From an uncultured Porphyromonadaceae bacterium (GTDB taxonomy: Bacteria > Bacteroidota > Bacteroidia > Bacteroidales > Muribaculaceae): a DNA stretch of 64,000 nucleotides. Position 1 is the stretch's first letter, and every line of letters begins with the position of its first letter. The stretch is from contig CAMCDS010000011.1 in assembly GCA_945873625.1 (NCBI GenBank), positions 1 through 64,000 on the forward strand, in the 5' to 3' direction. Under the pieces are notes generated by a model. The model was not told the origin of the DNA. It was given only the letters and a program-made list of their open reading frames with translations, and did not search any database. A program made the position numbers and the translations under genes. This document shows positions 48,676-58,577 of this stretch, piece by piece.

Positions 48676-50709
48676 ATGAAAACTACGACCATCACTACCA
48701 TCATGGCAGCTTTCGGCCTCTTCGGCGCTCTCCCGGGCGCCGCGCCCTCAGCCTGCGCTCAGAGCGGCTACGACGCGCAGTTCATGGCCTACCCGACGTA
48801 TTCGGGCGACGACCTCGAGCTCTCCGTCGATAATTCGGGAACACACTTCCGCCTCTGGAGCCCCAAGGCGCAGGCCGCCAGAGTAAACATCTATGCCAAC
48901 GGCCGCCACGGCTCCCCCCTCGAAGTGCTCGAAATGAAGGGCGACCCCGCCACAGGCACGTGGACTGCCTCCTCGCCAGAGAAGCTCTACGGCAAGTTCT
49001 ACACATTCCAGATCCTTTTCGACGGAAAATGGAAAGACGAGACTCCGGGCGTCTGGGCCAAGGCGGTAGGCGTGAACGGCGAACGGGCCGCAATAATCGA
49101 TTTCGACAAGACCGACCCCGAAGGTTGGGACGCCGACAAGGGTCCGAAGGTAGACAGCTTCTCTGACGTGATTGTCTACGAGATGCACCACCGCGACTTC
49201 TCCGAGCACCCCTCGTCGGGCATCGCCAACAAAGGGAAGTTTCTCGCGCTCACCGAGGAGGGCACCGTAAGCCCGCAGGGACTCGCCACCGGCATCGACC
49301 ACCTGAAGGAACTCGGAATCACCCACGTGCATATCCTCCCTTCGTATGACTATAACTCCGTAGACGAACTCAACCTGCAGCAGAACGTCTACAACTGGGG
49401 ATACGACCCCCTGAACTACAACGCCCCTGAAGGCTCCTACTCCACCAACCCCTCCGACCCCGAGGCACGCGTGCGCGAGATGAAGGAGATGGTGAAGGCC
49501 CTCCACGATGCCGGAATAGGCGTCATCATGGACGTGGTCTACAACCATACGGCTCTCAACGAAGGCTCAAACTTCGACCTCACGGCTCCCGGCTACTACT
49601 ACCGCCACCGCAACGACGGCTCATGGAGCGACGCATCGGCCTGCGGCAACGAGACGGCTTCCGACCATCCCCAGATGGGCGACTATATCGTCAACTCGGT
49701 GAAATACTGGGCCGACGAGTATCACATCGACGGATTCCGGTTCGACCTCATGGGCATTCACGACACCGAGACAATGACCCGCGTGGCCGAGGAGCTGAAA
49801 AAGGTCAACCCCTCGATATTCGTCTACGGAGAGGGTTGGACCGCCGGCGACTCCCCCCTCGCCACGGAGCACCGCGCCCTCAAGGAGAATGTGAGCAAGA
49901 TGAAAGGGATAGCCGTATTCTCCGACGACATCCGCGACGCCGTGAAAGGACACTACTCCAAAGCCGAAGACCGCGGATTCGCCTCGGGCAAGCCCGGACT
50001 CGAAGAGACCGTGAAGATCGGCATCGTAGCCTCCACGGCCCATCCGCAGGTAGACTATTCAAAGGGCGCCAACTCTAAATTCGCATACGCCGCCTCGCCC
50101 GAGATGATTGTCAACTACGTGAGCTGCCACGACGACCTCTGCCTCACCGACAAGCTGCGCAAGTCGCTCCCCGAGATGGACGACTCGCTCCGCCGCAAGG
50201 TGGCCCGTCTGGCCCAGACCATCGTCTTCACCTCGCAGGGCACTCCCTTCATGTTTGCCGGCGAGGAAGTGTGGCGCGACAAGAAAGGGGTGCACAACTC
50301 CTTCAAGAGCCCCGACTCCATCAACGCCATCGACTGGAACCAGAAGGCCCGCTACAAGGACCAGTTTGACTACTACGCCGGCCTCACCCGTCTGCGCAAG
50401 GCCCACCCCGCCTTCCGCATGACTTCGGCCGACGACATAGCCCGCCACCTCGTCTTCGACACCTACGACCCCAAACGCTACTCAAATCTCGTCAGCTATA
50501 CGCTGCGCGACCATGCCAACGGCGACGAATGGAAAGAGATAAAGGTGGCCTTCAACGGCGCCGCCTATCCCCAGACCATCCACGTGAAGAAGGGAGAATG
50601 GAAGATAGTGGCCATCGACGGACGCATCTCGCCCGAAGGCGACCTCGGCGTCTCGAAAGGGGGAAAGATCACCGTGGCGCCATATTCGGCGCTCATCCTC
50701 GCCCGCTGA
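48676..50709 (+). CDS. pulA: Type I pullulanase-like GH13 enzyme, secreted
   Basis: YNWGYDPLNYNAPEGSYS, DVVYNHT, GFRFDLMG, YGEGW motifs; signal peptide. Confidence 0.92.
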   Translation: MKTTTITTIMAAFGLFGALPGAAPSACAQSGYDAQFMAYPTYSGDDLELSVDNSGTHFRLWSPKAQAARVNIYANGRHGSPLEVLEMKGDPATGTWTASSPEKLYGKFYTFQILFDGKWKDETPGVWAKAVGVNGERAAIIDFDKTDPEGWDADKGPKVDSFSDVIVYEMHHRDFSEHPSSGIANKGKFLALTEEGTVSPQGLATGIDHLKELGITHVHILPSYDYNSVDELNLQQNVYNWGYDPLNYNAPEGSYSTNPSDPEARVREMKEMVKALHDAGIGVIMDVVYNHTALNEGSNFDLTAPGYYYRHRNDGSWSDASACGNETASDHPQMGDYIVNSVKYWADEYHIDGFRFDLMGIHDTETMTRVAEELKKVNPSIFVYGEGWTAGDSPLATEHRALKENVSKMKGIAVFSDDIRDAVKGHYSKAEDRGFASGKPGLEETVKIGIVASTAHPQVDYSKGANSKFAYAASPEMIVNYVSCHDDLCLTDKLRKSLPEMDDSLRRKVARLAQTIVFTSQGTPFMFAGEEVWRDKKGVHNSFKSPDSINAIDWNQKARYKDQFDYYAGLTRLRKAHPAFRMTSADDIARHLVFDTYDPKRYSNLVSYTLRDHANGDEWKEIKVAFNGAAYPQTIHVKKGEWKIVAIDGRISPEGDLGVSKGGKITVAPYSALILAR

Positions 50710-50728
50710 TTCCATCATCGGCCGACTA

Positions 50729-51138
50729 AGACCCCGTTCCCCAATATTTGTTAACGACGCTGGGGTCGCATATCTCTGAGTGATTTTTGTCTTGTGATGA
50801 AGGAGCGTAGCAGTAGCTACGTGACTGAAGAACAAGACAAAAAGCGCCAGAGAGATGCGCTGTTAAGGTAATTCTTCATACCGCCAAAGGGATTGCAATG
50901 GTGGCGTATGCGATGTTTATGTTGCAATCCATATAATTCTGCTCCTTCCCGGATTATTCACAGACATATTTATTATCAGTTATCCATGGGAAGAAATTAC
51001 CATCGCCCCGGCCAATCGTCATGCATCTGCGTCCGCTTGTTTCGGTTACAATGCAACCGCATTGCTCCCTCACTGCGCGAACACATCTGCACGACGCCTG
51101 ACCGCCCCAGCGGTAACAAATATTGGAGAATGGGGTCT
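50729..51138. mobile_element. MITE-like element with imperfect ~34-bp terminal inverted repeats
   Basis: Left AGACCCCGTTCCCCAATATTTGTTAACGACGCTGG vs right CCAGCGGTAACAAATATTGGAGAATGGGGTCT (reverse complement, few mismatches plus a gap); no coding content. Confidence 0.6.
50767..50859. repeat. Concentric nested palindrome
   Basis: cgtagc-agta-gctacg core at 50806-50821 nested inside tttttgtcttgt/acaagacaaaaa (50784-50843) and cgcatatctct/agagatgcg outer arms. Confidence 0.75.
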
Positions 51139-51546
51139 AACACCGGGAGGCTGCGTCAACATCGACGCGGCCTCTCCTTAATATATACCCCACTACCTCC
51201 ATTTGAAGAAGGTCAAGTCGATAACAAATTGACACCTGATGACAATCAGACATTTAACACTCCAATCTAAAAGTAGTACAAGTCCGGAGTCTTAAAAATT
51301 GGAAATTTGAAACCGCACAAGGGCCGCTTCACCCGATTCAAGCGCAAATGCGTGGCAATTTGCAAGACATTTTCATATCTTTACATTTGTTTAAATCGAT
51401 TAACAAATTTAACGATAAATTACAGCACCGTTGTTCGGGTTTTTAATAATTTTGACGCGGCGGAACGGAAGGCGCTCCGGCGAGAGAGCCACGCGCCCGG
51501 GACCGCTCTCGAACTTGCTTATTTACCACTTTCAAAACACTTTTTC

Positions 51547-52650
51547 ATGAGAAAACTCTACACACTCGCTGCCGCCCTCATGGCAGGCGTATTCGTTTCT
51601 CAGGCCGCTTCGTTCTGGGTAGGTGAGCTTCAGTTCACAACCATCGACGACACGACCGTAAAACTCTCGAAAGCCGAACAGGTGAGCGGCGACGTGGTGA
51701 TTCCCGCCACAGTTACCAACGAAGGCGTCGAATACACCGTAGTCGAAATCGCTGCAAGCACATTCCGCAGCAAGACCATCGACTCCGTAACCATACCCGG
51801 CACCGTCAAGACCGTAGGAGCTTCCGCATTCCAGATGTGCAGGCTCAAGAAGGCCGTCATCGAAGAGGGCTTCACCACGTTGGGCTACTCCATGTTTGGC
51901 TCATGCGGACAGCTTGCCGAAGTGTCGCTCCCCTCTACGCTCACCTGCCTCGGAGACGAGGGTCCGTTCAGCGCAGGAAGTGCATTCAACGGATGCATGG
52001 CTCTCGCCAATGTAACAATTGCCGGCGACATCACCTCAATCGGCGAACAGGCTTTCAACAACTGCAACGCCCTTGCCTCCGACCTCAGCTTCCCCAAGCT
52101 GACTTCACTCGGATCAAACGCTTTCGGATACTGCCGCGCCATGAAGAGAATAGAACTCGGCGGCACGCTTGAAAACGTAACCGGCGAAGCATTCTACGGC
52201 TGCGAAGGGCTCACCGAAATCACCCTCCCCGCCTCGATGACCAGCGTGGCTTCAAACGCCTACGCCGGATGCGACAAAATAGCCAACGTATACTGCTACG
52301 CCACCGTGCCCCCGACCGCTTCCGACGACTCGTTCGTATCCACCGTCTATCCCACCGCCATCCTCCACGTGCCTGAAGAGGCCATCGACACCTATAAGAA
52401 AGCCGACATCTGGAAAAACTTCGCCACCATCGTCTCGCTCACCGACTCGGGCGTAGGCAGCATTGAGAACGACACCCCGCTGACGCTGGTCGACGGCGCA
52501 GTCGCCTCCCGGCTTCCGATGAAGATATACGACGCCAAAGGGGTATTGCGGGCCGACGTGGCAGCCGGAACGTTCAGGCTCGACACTCTCGGCCGAGGGA
52601 TGTATATCGTCCGCTCCGGCACGCATACCATCAAGACCGTGGTTCCCTGA
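51547..52650 (+). CDS. BspA-type leucine-rich-repeat (LRR_5) secreted protein
   Basis: Signal peptide; LRR_5 repeats (IGEQAFNNCNAL, LGSNAFGYCRAMKRIEL, VTGEAFYGCEGLTEITLP); C-terminal tail RGMYIVRSGTHTIKTVVP. Confidence 0.85.
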   Translation: MRKLYTLAAALMAGVFVSQAASFWVGELQFTTIDDTTVKLSKAEQVSGDVVIPATVTNEGVEYTVVEIAASTFRSKTIDSVTIPGTVKTVGASAFQMCRLKKAVIEEGFTTLGYSMFGSCGQLAEVSLPSTLTCLGDEGPFSAGSAFNGCMALANVTIAGDITSIGEQAFNNCNALASDLSFPKLTSLGSNAFGYCRAMKRIELGGTLENVTGEAFYGCEGLTEITLPASMTSVASNAYAGCDKIANVYCYATVPPTASDDSFVSTVYPTAILHVPEEAIDTYKKADIWKNFATIVSLTDSGVGSIENDTPLTLVDGAVASRLPMKIYDAKGVLRADVAAGTFRLDTLGRGMYIVRSGTHTIKTVVP

Positions 52651-52831
52651 CGTCCGAACGCCAACCCGCTGTTTACATCGAGGGGTGTCGCAGAGCTTAC
52701 CGCAGCACCCCCCAACTATTTTCAAATGTTAAAAATATGTTAATTCTTCAGGCGGAACAAACCATACAGGCCGAACCTTGTTTTACAGATACAACGAGTT
52801 TTTCATGGTATTAGATTTTAAGGTTAACGAG

Positions 52832-52862
52832 ATTGGTTGTCGCGATGACAATCAATTTTTTT
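52832..52862 (+). terminator. Putative terminator hairpin downstream of the LRR gene
   Basis: attggttgtc-gcgat-gacaatcaat followed by ttttttt. Confidence 0.55.
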
Positions 52863-52991
52863 ATGCCCCTGCCGGCGACAGGAATTCGACTAAGAAAAAC
52901 AAAAAAGTGTTTAATCTTGTTATAATGAGAGGTAAGGGCGAGTCATGCCCGAGCCTTTCTACAGAAATCAAAAGGTAAAAAAGGGAAAAAG

Positions 52992-53201
52992 ATGAATCTC
53001 GAAACAATCGGAACATGGGCCGGCGACGTCTATAAGGCGCTCGAAGCCTCTGAGACAAAATCGCTTAGGCTTAAGGAAATCAAGAAAGCCACAAAGCTGA
53101 AGAAAGACTATCTGATGGCCGCCCTCGGATGGCTCGGCCGCGAGGGAAAGGTCGCTATCGAAGAGAACGACCAGGACCTGACAGTAACCCTGACGGAATA
53201 A
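52992..53201 (+). CDS. Winged helix-turn-helix domain protein (DUF2582-like)
   Basis: 69 aa, IGTWAGDVYKALE...LRLKEIKKATKLKKDYLMAALGWLGREGKV. Confidence 0.75.
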   Translation: MNLETIGTWAGDVYKALEASETKSLRLKEIKKATKLKKDYLMAALGWLGREGKVAIEENDQDLTVTLTE

Positions 53202-53208
53202 CGGACCT

Positions 53209-53658
53209 TCACTTCCGGAAGGGCACCGAACGTATCACCCTCACCGGCACCGGACGCCCGTTGATCTTGCCGGGCTGCCAATGGGGCATGAGGGCGAGGA
53301 TGCGCACCGCCTCCCTGTTGAGCGAAGGCTCCACGCCTTTGAGCACCTGCACGTCGCTCACCGACCCGTCGGTGTTAACTATGAAGGCGCAGGTAACCCT
53401 CCCCTGCACTCCCCGCCTGTAGGCCTCGGCCGGATAAGAGCGCGTGCTGTTGATGAACCCTATCAGCTTGGAGTCGCCGCCGGGATACGACGGCTTCTCG
53501 GTTACAAAGTCATATTCAAACACCTCTTTATACATGAGGTGTCCGTTTTCAGACCTGCCGCAGTTCACACGGCAGGTCTGCGCTATTGCAGAGGCCGTCA
53601 GAGAGGGCAGGCACGGAAAGAGGAGCACGGGTAGAAGCAATAAGCCTGGCTTATTCAT
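53209..53658 (-). CDS. TonB C-terminal domain protein (energy transducer-like)
   Basis: KPSYPGGDSKLIGFINSTRSYPAEAYRRGVQGRVTCAFIVNTDGSVSDVQVLKGVEPSLNREAVRIL; start revised to MNKPG. Confidence 0.85.
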   Translation of the reverse strand: MNKPGLLLLPVLLFPCLPSLTASAIAQTCRVNCGRSENGHLMYKEVFEYDFVTEKPSYPGGDSKLIGFINSTRSYPAEAYRRGVQGRVTCAFIVNTDGSVSDVQVLKGVEPSLNREAVRILALMPHWQPGKINGRPVPVRVIRSVPFRK

Positions 53659-53920
53659 CGGGTGGGAAGGGATGAGTTTTAAAAACACGATATTCGGCCG
53701 GACGACGCCAAAACCGGCGCAGAGAGGAGAAAGCCGGGGCAATCCGGCGGCACGTCCGAAAACCGATGCAAATTTAAAGATAGTTGCCGAGGCGTGCAAG
53801 CGCCCGGCGCCGTATTACAGCTAAATTAAGTAAGTTTTACTTTTCTTCACACATCGCGGCCGACATCGCCCCGACCTTTTCAATACAATATATGTCTTCC
53901 GGCAGCGTTTAATAGATGCT

Positions 53921-54943
53921 ATGAAGCTATTACGACCCTGTCTGCCCCTGCTGACCGCCGCCGTCGCCCTCACGGCGCCGTCGGCTGCACGTGCCCAGTA
54001 CGGGCGCTCGGTCTATAATTTTCTCGAGATTCCGACCTCGGCCCATGCCTTCGCCCTCGGCGGCACCAACATCAACGTCATCGACGACGACATCACGCTC
54101 GTCGACCAGAACCCCGCCCTGCTCGGTCCGGAAATCGACATGCAGCTCGGATTCTCATATATGCTTCATCTGCAAAGCTCAAACTTCGCCTCCGCCCGCT
54201 TCGGAATGGCAGCGGGCGACCGGGGAGCCTGGGCCGCCGGAATACGCTACCTCAACTACGGCAGCATACGCAACACCGAGGCCGACGGCACCGCCGGAGG
54301 GACGTTCACGCCCCAGGACGTGGTGGTCGAGGGCACATACTCCCACGACTTCACCGACCGTCTGCGCGGAGGCATCAACATGAAGCTGATATTCAGCGAA
54401 TACGAAGCCTATTCGGCATTCGCTATGGCCGCCGACGTCGGCATCAACTACTACGACGAGGAGCGCGACATGTCGCTCTCGCTCGTATTCAAAAACATGG
54501 GCGGACAGCTCAAACGCTTCCACAACGCCTACGACCGCCTGCCGTTCGACATTCAGGCCGGATGGATGCAGGCCCTCGGCACCTCGCCCATCAGCCTCAG
54601 CATCACGGCCACCAACCTCGTGCGCTGGAAGATGCCCTACTATGCCCACAAGAAAGACAGTCAGGAGGTGGAGATAAAGGAGGGATTCATGAGCAACCTC
54701 TTCCGCCACCTCATCTTCGGCCTGCAATACAGCAACGAGAAGCTCTATCTGGCCGTCTCCTACGACTATAAGACGGCTACCGACATGTCGACCTACCAGC
54801 GCAACTTCCTTTCAGGATTCCGCCTGGGCTTCGGACTCAAAGTGAAGTCGTTTGCCTTCGGAGTGGCCTACGCCATGCCCCACAAGAACGCGTCGAACCT
54901 CATGATCAACCTCTCGACCAACCTCTACGAGCTGATGCACTGA
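53921..54943 (+). CDS. porQ: Type IX secretion system protein PorQ-like
   Basis: Signal peptide; YNFLEIPTSAHAFALGGTNINVIDDDITLVDQNPALLGPE; PorV/PorQ-like barrel. Confidence 0.85.
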   Translation: MKLLRPCLPLLTAAVALTAPSAARAQYGRSVYNFLEIPTSAHAFALGGTNINVIDDDITLVDQNPALLGPEIDMQLGFSYMLHLQSSNFASARFGMAAGDRGAWAAGIRYLNYGSIRNTEADGTAGGTFTPQDVVVEGTYSHDFTDRLRGGINMKLIFSEYEAYSAFAMAADVGINYYDEERDMSLSLVFKNMGGQLKRFHNAYDRLPFDIQAGWMQALGTSPISLSITATNLVRWKMPYYAHKKDSQEVEIKEGFMSNLFRHLIFGLQYSNEKLYLAVSYDYKTATDMSTYQRNFLSGFRLGFGLKVKSFAFGVAYAMPHKNASNLMINLSTNLYELMH

Positions 54944-54986
54944 CGCCTTTCAAGGGGGCTTTCTGCCCGAAAAATCGGACGAAAGG

Positions 54987-55017
54987 TTGCGCAATCCGAA
55001 AAAAATCACTACCTTTG
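54987..55017 (+). promoter_or_regulatory. Bacteroidetes-type promoter of rplS
   Basis: TTG-N20-TACCTTTG. Confidence 0.6.
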
Positions 55018-55114
55018 CAGCCGGTTTGCAATCTCTGGCAAGAGAGAGCCGCGCCCTTAAGGCTCAAGCAGCTCGCTATATTGCTCACCATCACTCATTA
55101 AAACACCAGAAATA

Positions 55115-55480
55115 ATGGATCTGATTAAAATTGCGGAAGAGGCTTTTGCCACTCCCAAAAAGAATTTCGACGAATTCGGCCCCGGCGACACCATCACTGT
55201 GGCTTACCGAATCAAAGAGGGTAACAAGGAGAGAATCCAGCAGTATCGCGGCGTCGTGATCCGCATCAGCGGACACGAGGACAAGAAGCGTTTCACCGTG
55301 CGTAAGATTTCTGACGGCATCGGCGTGGAGCGTATCTTCCCCATCGAGTCTCCCTTCATCGAGTCGATCACAGTCAACAAGTATGGTAAGGTGCGTCGCG
55401 CCAAGCTTTACTACCTCCGTGGTCTCACCGGTAAGAAGGCCCGCATCAAAGAGCGTCGCGTGAAGAAGGCTCAGGACTGA
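55115..55480 (+). CDS. rplS: 50S ribosomal protein L19
   Basis: [33 protein letters not shown]...[16 protein letters not shown]. Confidence 0.97.
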   Translation: MDLIKIAEEAFATPKKNFDEFGPGDTITVAYRIKEGNKERIQQYRGVVIRISGHEDKKRFTVRKISDGIGVERIFPIESPFIESITVNKYGKVRRAKLYYLRGLTGKKARIKERRVKKAQD

Positions 55481-55520
55481 TTCCGGCCTGTCCCAATTAC
55501 CGACACAGTATCCGACCCTA

Positions 55521-55567
55521 AAAGTGGCGAAAGACCTCACCCGGTTCTTCCGCCACTTTCCTTTTTT
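55521..55567 (+). terminator. Rho-independent terminator of rplS
   Basis: aaagtggcg...cgccacttt stem then T-run. Confidence 0.7.
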
Positions 55568-55636
55568 CGCCACTTTTCATCACAAACAGAGATCAGATCT
55601 TTCAGCGCTTTCGGATTTCGCAACCGCTGAAATAGA

Positions 55637-55677
55637 AAAATAGTCGGAGACAATCAAACTGAGTTTCCGACTATTTT
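55637..55677. repeat. 12-bp perfect stem (terminator-like) upstream of the nucleotidase gene
   Basis: aaaatagtcgga...tccgactatttt. Confidence 0.55.
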
Positions 55678-55739
55678 GTTACATTTGCAGAATATTTCGC
55701 CGCCACCAGTACTGACGGCATGAAAAACTATAATCGTTT

Positions 55740-57320
55740 ATGAACACCAGACAGTTGCTCTTCCGGTTCGCTTTAGCCGCACTGGCCCTGATTCCGTCGG
55801 CTGCCTCGGCCGAGGACCTCGTGATATTGCATACCAACGACACCCACTCGCTCATCGACCCCGACAAGGACGGACGTGGCGGCGTGCTGCAGCGCAAGGC
55901 GATAATCGACAGCGTGCGCAGGGCCGAGAAGAACGTGATTCTCGTCGACGCCGGCGACATGGTGCAGGGCACGCTTTATTTCAAGTATTTCCGCGGCGAT
56001 GTGGAATATCCGCTCATGAACATGATGGGCTACGATGTCCGAATCCTCGGCAACCATGAGTTTGACAACGGACTCAAGGAGCTTGCCGAACACTATAAGG
56101 ACGTGAAGGCCGCCCGCATCTCGGCCAACTACGACTTCACCGACACTCCGCTCAAGGGGATGTTCGACCCTTACGTAATCAAGAAAGTCGGAGGGAAAAA
56201 GGTGGGCTTCATCGGCATCAACGTCGACCCCACGAGTCTTATATCGCAGGAGAACTACGAGGGTCTGCGGTTCAAAGACATCATCTCGACGGCCAACAAG
56301 ACTGCCGCATATCTTAAAAGCGACAAGAAGTGCGACCTCGTGGTGGTCGTAAGCCACATCGGCGTGGTGAAGGAGAACGACAAGACCACCGACTACGACC
56401 TGGCCCGCGCCAGCAAGGACATCGACATCATAATCGGCGGACACAGCCACACGGTTATCGAGCCGGGCAACAAGGGGAAGTTCCCCTCGATTGTGGAAAA
56501 CGCCGAGGGGCGTCCCGTGCTCATCGCACAGACGGGCAAATACGGCAAGAAGCTCGGATACATAAAAATCGACCTCGACGCCCTTAAGAAAATCACGCCC
56601 GAACAGTTTGACTACGAGCTTATCGACGTTACCGACCGCTTCCCGGCCTCGAAGCTCGACAGGAAGATGAGCGACATCATCGCCCCTTACCGCCAGAAGG
56701 TTGACTCGGTCAACAACCGCGTGATAGGCAAATCGCTCTACGACCTCAGCAGCGACGACCGCAACGGCGGCTACGCCAACTGGGCGGCCGACTTCGGACG
56801 CTGGTTCGCACAGCTGAAGCTCGACAGCATCAACGGCGAGGGGGGCATGCCGCGCACCGTCGACTTCGCGGTGATGAACGTAGGCGGCATCCGGCAGAAT
56901 ATGCCCAAGGGCGACATCACCGAGGGGCAGATGCTATCCACCTTCCCCTTCTCGAACCATATCGTGATAGAGCAGGTGAAGGGAGCCGACGTAATCGACG
57001 CGCTGAAAGTGGCGGCCCGCAAAGGGGGCGAGGCCATCAGCGGCAACATGCGTGTGGTGGTCGATTCGGCCAACAACCTTAAACGTGTGATAATCGACGG
57101 CCGGGAGATGGATCCCGACAAAGTCTACACCATGGCCACCATCGACTATGTGGCCGCCGGCAACGATGACCTCGAAGGCTTCGGCCGAGGCAAAGTGATA
57201 TGGCGCGACGACGTGGAGATGTCGGCCCCGGTGCTCCGCTACATAGAGTATCTCACCGGCCTGGGACTTCCCGTTGCCCCCGACCTCACCGGACGTTTCC
57301 AGAAAGAGGTTACTCTCTGA
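55740..57320 (+). CDS. Bifunctional metallophosphatase/5'-nucleotidase
   Basis: LHTNDTHS, DAGDMVQGT, LGNHEFDNG, GGHSHT motifs. Confidence 0.93.
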   Translation: MNTRQLLFRFALAALALIPSAASAEDLVILHTNDTHSLIDPDKDGRGGVLQRKAIIDSVRRAEKNVILVDAGDMVQGTLYFKYFRGDVEYPLMNMMGYDVRILGNHEFDNGLKELAEHYKDVKAARISANYDFTDTPLKGMFDPYVIKKVGGKKVGFIGINVDPTSLISQENYEGLRFKDIISTANKTAAYLKSDKKCDLVVVVSHIGVVKENDKTTDYDLARASKDIDIIIGGHSHTVIEPGNKGKFPSIVENAEGRPVLIAQTGKYGKKLGYIKIDLDALKKITPEQFDYELIDVTDRFPASKLDRKMSDIIAPYRQKVDSVNNRVIGKSLYDLSSDDRNGGYANWAADFGRWFAQLKLDSINGEGGMPRTVDFAVMNVGGIRQNMPKGDITEGQMLSTFPFSNHIVIEQVKGADVIDALKVAARKGGEAISGNMRVVVDSANNLKRVIIDGREMDPDKVYTMATIDYVAAGNDDLEGFGRGKVIWRDDVEMSAPVLRYIEYLTGLGLPVAPDLTGRFQKEVTL

Positions 57321-57353
57321 TTCCCTCCCGCACTCCTCTCCCCTCTTCCCCGC

Positions 57354-58577
57354 ATGAATCCTCACGAACTCAACAGCCTGCACCATAGCCTCTTTCCGCA
57401 GCCCGGAAGACTGCGTAGAGGGGCTATGGCCGTTATATGGCTGCTCATGCTGACGGCGCTCTTCGCGTCATGCTCCCGGCAGGGCGGCAGACGCGAGGCG
57501 GCACATGGTCAGCGGCACCCCGACGTAGCCCGCGACTATACGGCAGAGGCCTGGCGCGCCGCCGACTCCGCGATGGCCGCCATGAGTAGGCGCGAGAAAG
57601 TGGGCCAGCTCTTCATGCCGGCCGTCTACGCCCGCGCCGACCGCGCCACAATGGAGCGCGTAGGCCGATACATCGGGGAGTGTCATGTAGGAGGAATAGT
57701 GCTTCTGCGCGGCGACATTCCGGGCGCGCGAGCAATAGCCGACACCCTCGCGGCCTCATGCCCGGCAGGAGCATGGGTGGCCGTCGACGCCGAGACGGGT
57801 CTCGCCATGCGCCTCGAAGGCACGCCGTCGATACCACCGGCGGCCACTCTCGGACGCGAGGCTGACGGACAGGGTATGTACGACCTCGGCCACGAGCTGG
57901 CGCGCCAGTGCCGTGCGCTGGGTATCAACATGGTGCTGGGACCGGTGCTCGACGTAGAGACGCTCCCCGACGGATATATAGGCCGGCGGTCTTACGGCTC
58001 CGACCCCGTAAAGGTGGCGGAGCTGGGCGTGGCATTCGCACGCGGACTCGAAGACGGAGGTGTGGCGAGCGTGGCCAAGCATTTCCCGGGCCACGGCGGA
58101 GTGGCAGCCGACACCCACAGGCGTCTGGGTGTGATTCACCGCTCGTTGGCTCAGATAGAACAGACGGCTCTCGTGCCTTTCCGCGAATACTGCGAGGCGG
58201 GACTTTCAGGCATAATGGCCGGGCATCTGGCTGTGCCGGCCATCGACCCGGAGCTTCGCTCGGCATCGCTTTCGCGCCCGGTGCTCACCGACCTTCTGCG
58301 CGGCGACCTCGCCTTCCGGGGGCTGGTGCTCACCGACGCGCTCAACATGAAGGGCGCCGTAGGGGCCGGCGACGGCACCGACAGTTCGGTGGCCGCCATA
58401 GCAGCGGGAGCCGACATAGTGATAGCCCCCGCCGATACGGAAGAGGCAATCGAGGCTGTGGAAAAAGCGATTGAGACGGGGGAGCTGGATGAATCGGATG
58501 TCGACGAGCACGTGAGGCGCGTACTCTTCTTCAAATACCGCTTCGCGCGGCGTCAGAGCCGCGACTCATCGGAGTAG
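57354..58577 (+). CDS. Glycoside hydrolase family 3 (NagZ-like beta-N-acetylhexosaminidase) protein
   Basis: GPVLDVE..., SVAKHFPGHGGVAADTHRRL, GLVLTDALNMKG. Confidence 0.9.
   Translation: MNPHELNSLHHSLFPQPGRLRRGAMAVIWLLMLTALFASCSRQGGRREAAHGQRHPDVARDYTAEAWRAADSAMAAMSRREKVGQLFMPAVYARADRATMERVGRYIGECHVGGIVLLRGDIPGARAIADTLAASCPAGAWVAVDAETGLAMRLEGTPSIPPAATLGREADGQGMYDLGHELARQCRALGINMVLGPVLDVETLPDGYIGRRSYGSDPVKVAELGVAFARGLEDGGVASVAKHFPGHGGVAADTHRRLGVIHRSLAQIEQTALVPFREYCEAGLSGIMAGHLAVPAIDPELRSASLSRPVLTDLLRGDLAFRGLVLTDALNMKGAVGAGDGTDSSVAAIAAGADIVIAPADTEEAIEAVEKAIETGELDESDVDEHVRRVLFFKYRFARRQSRDSSE

Noticed and set aside
50893-51270. 125-aa ORF
   Set aside because: Crosses the MITE-like right terminal repeat; low-quality composition, no motif.
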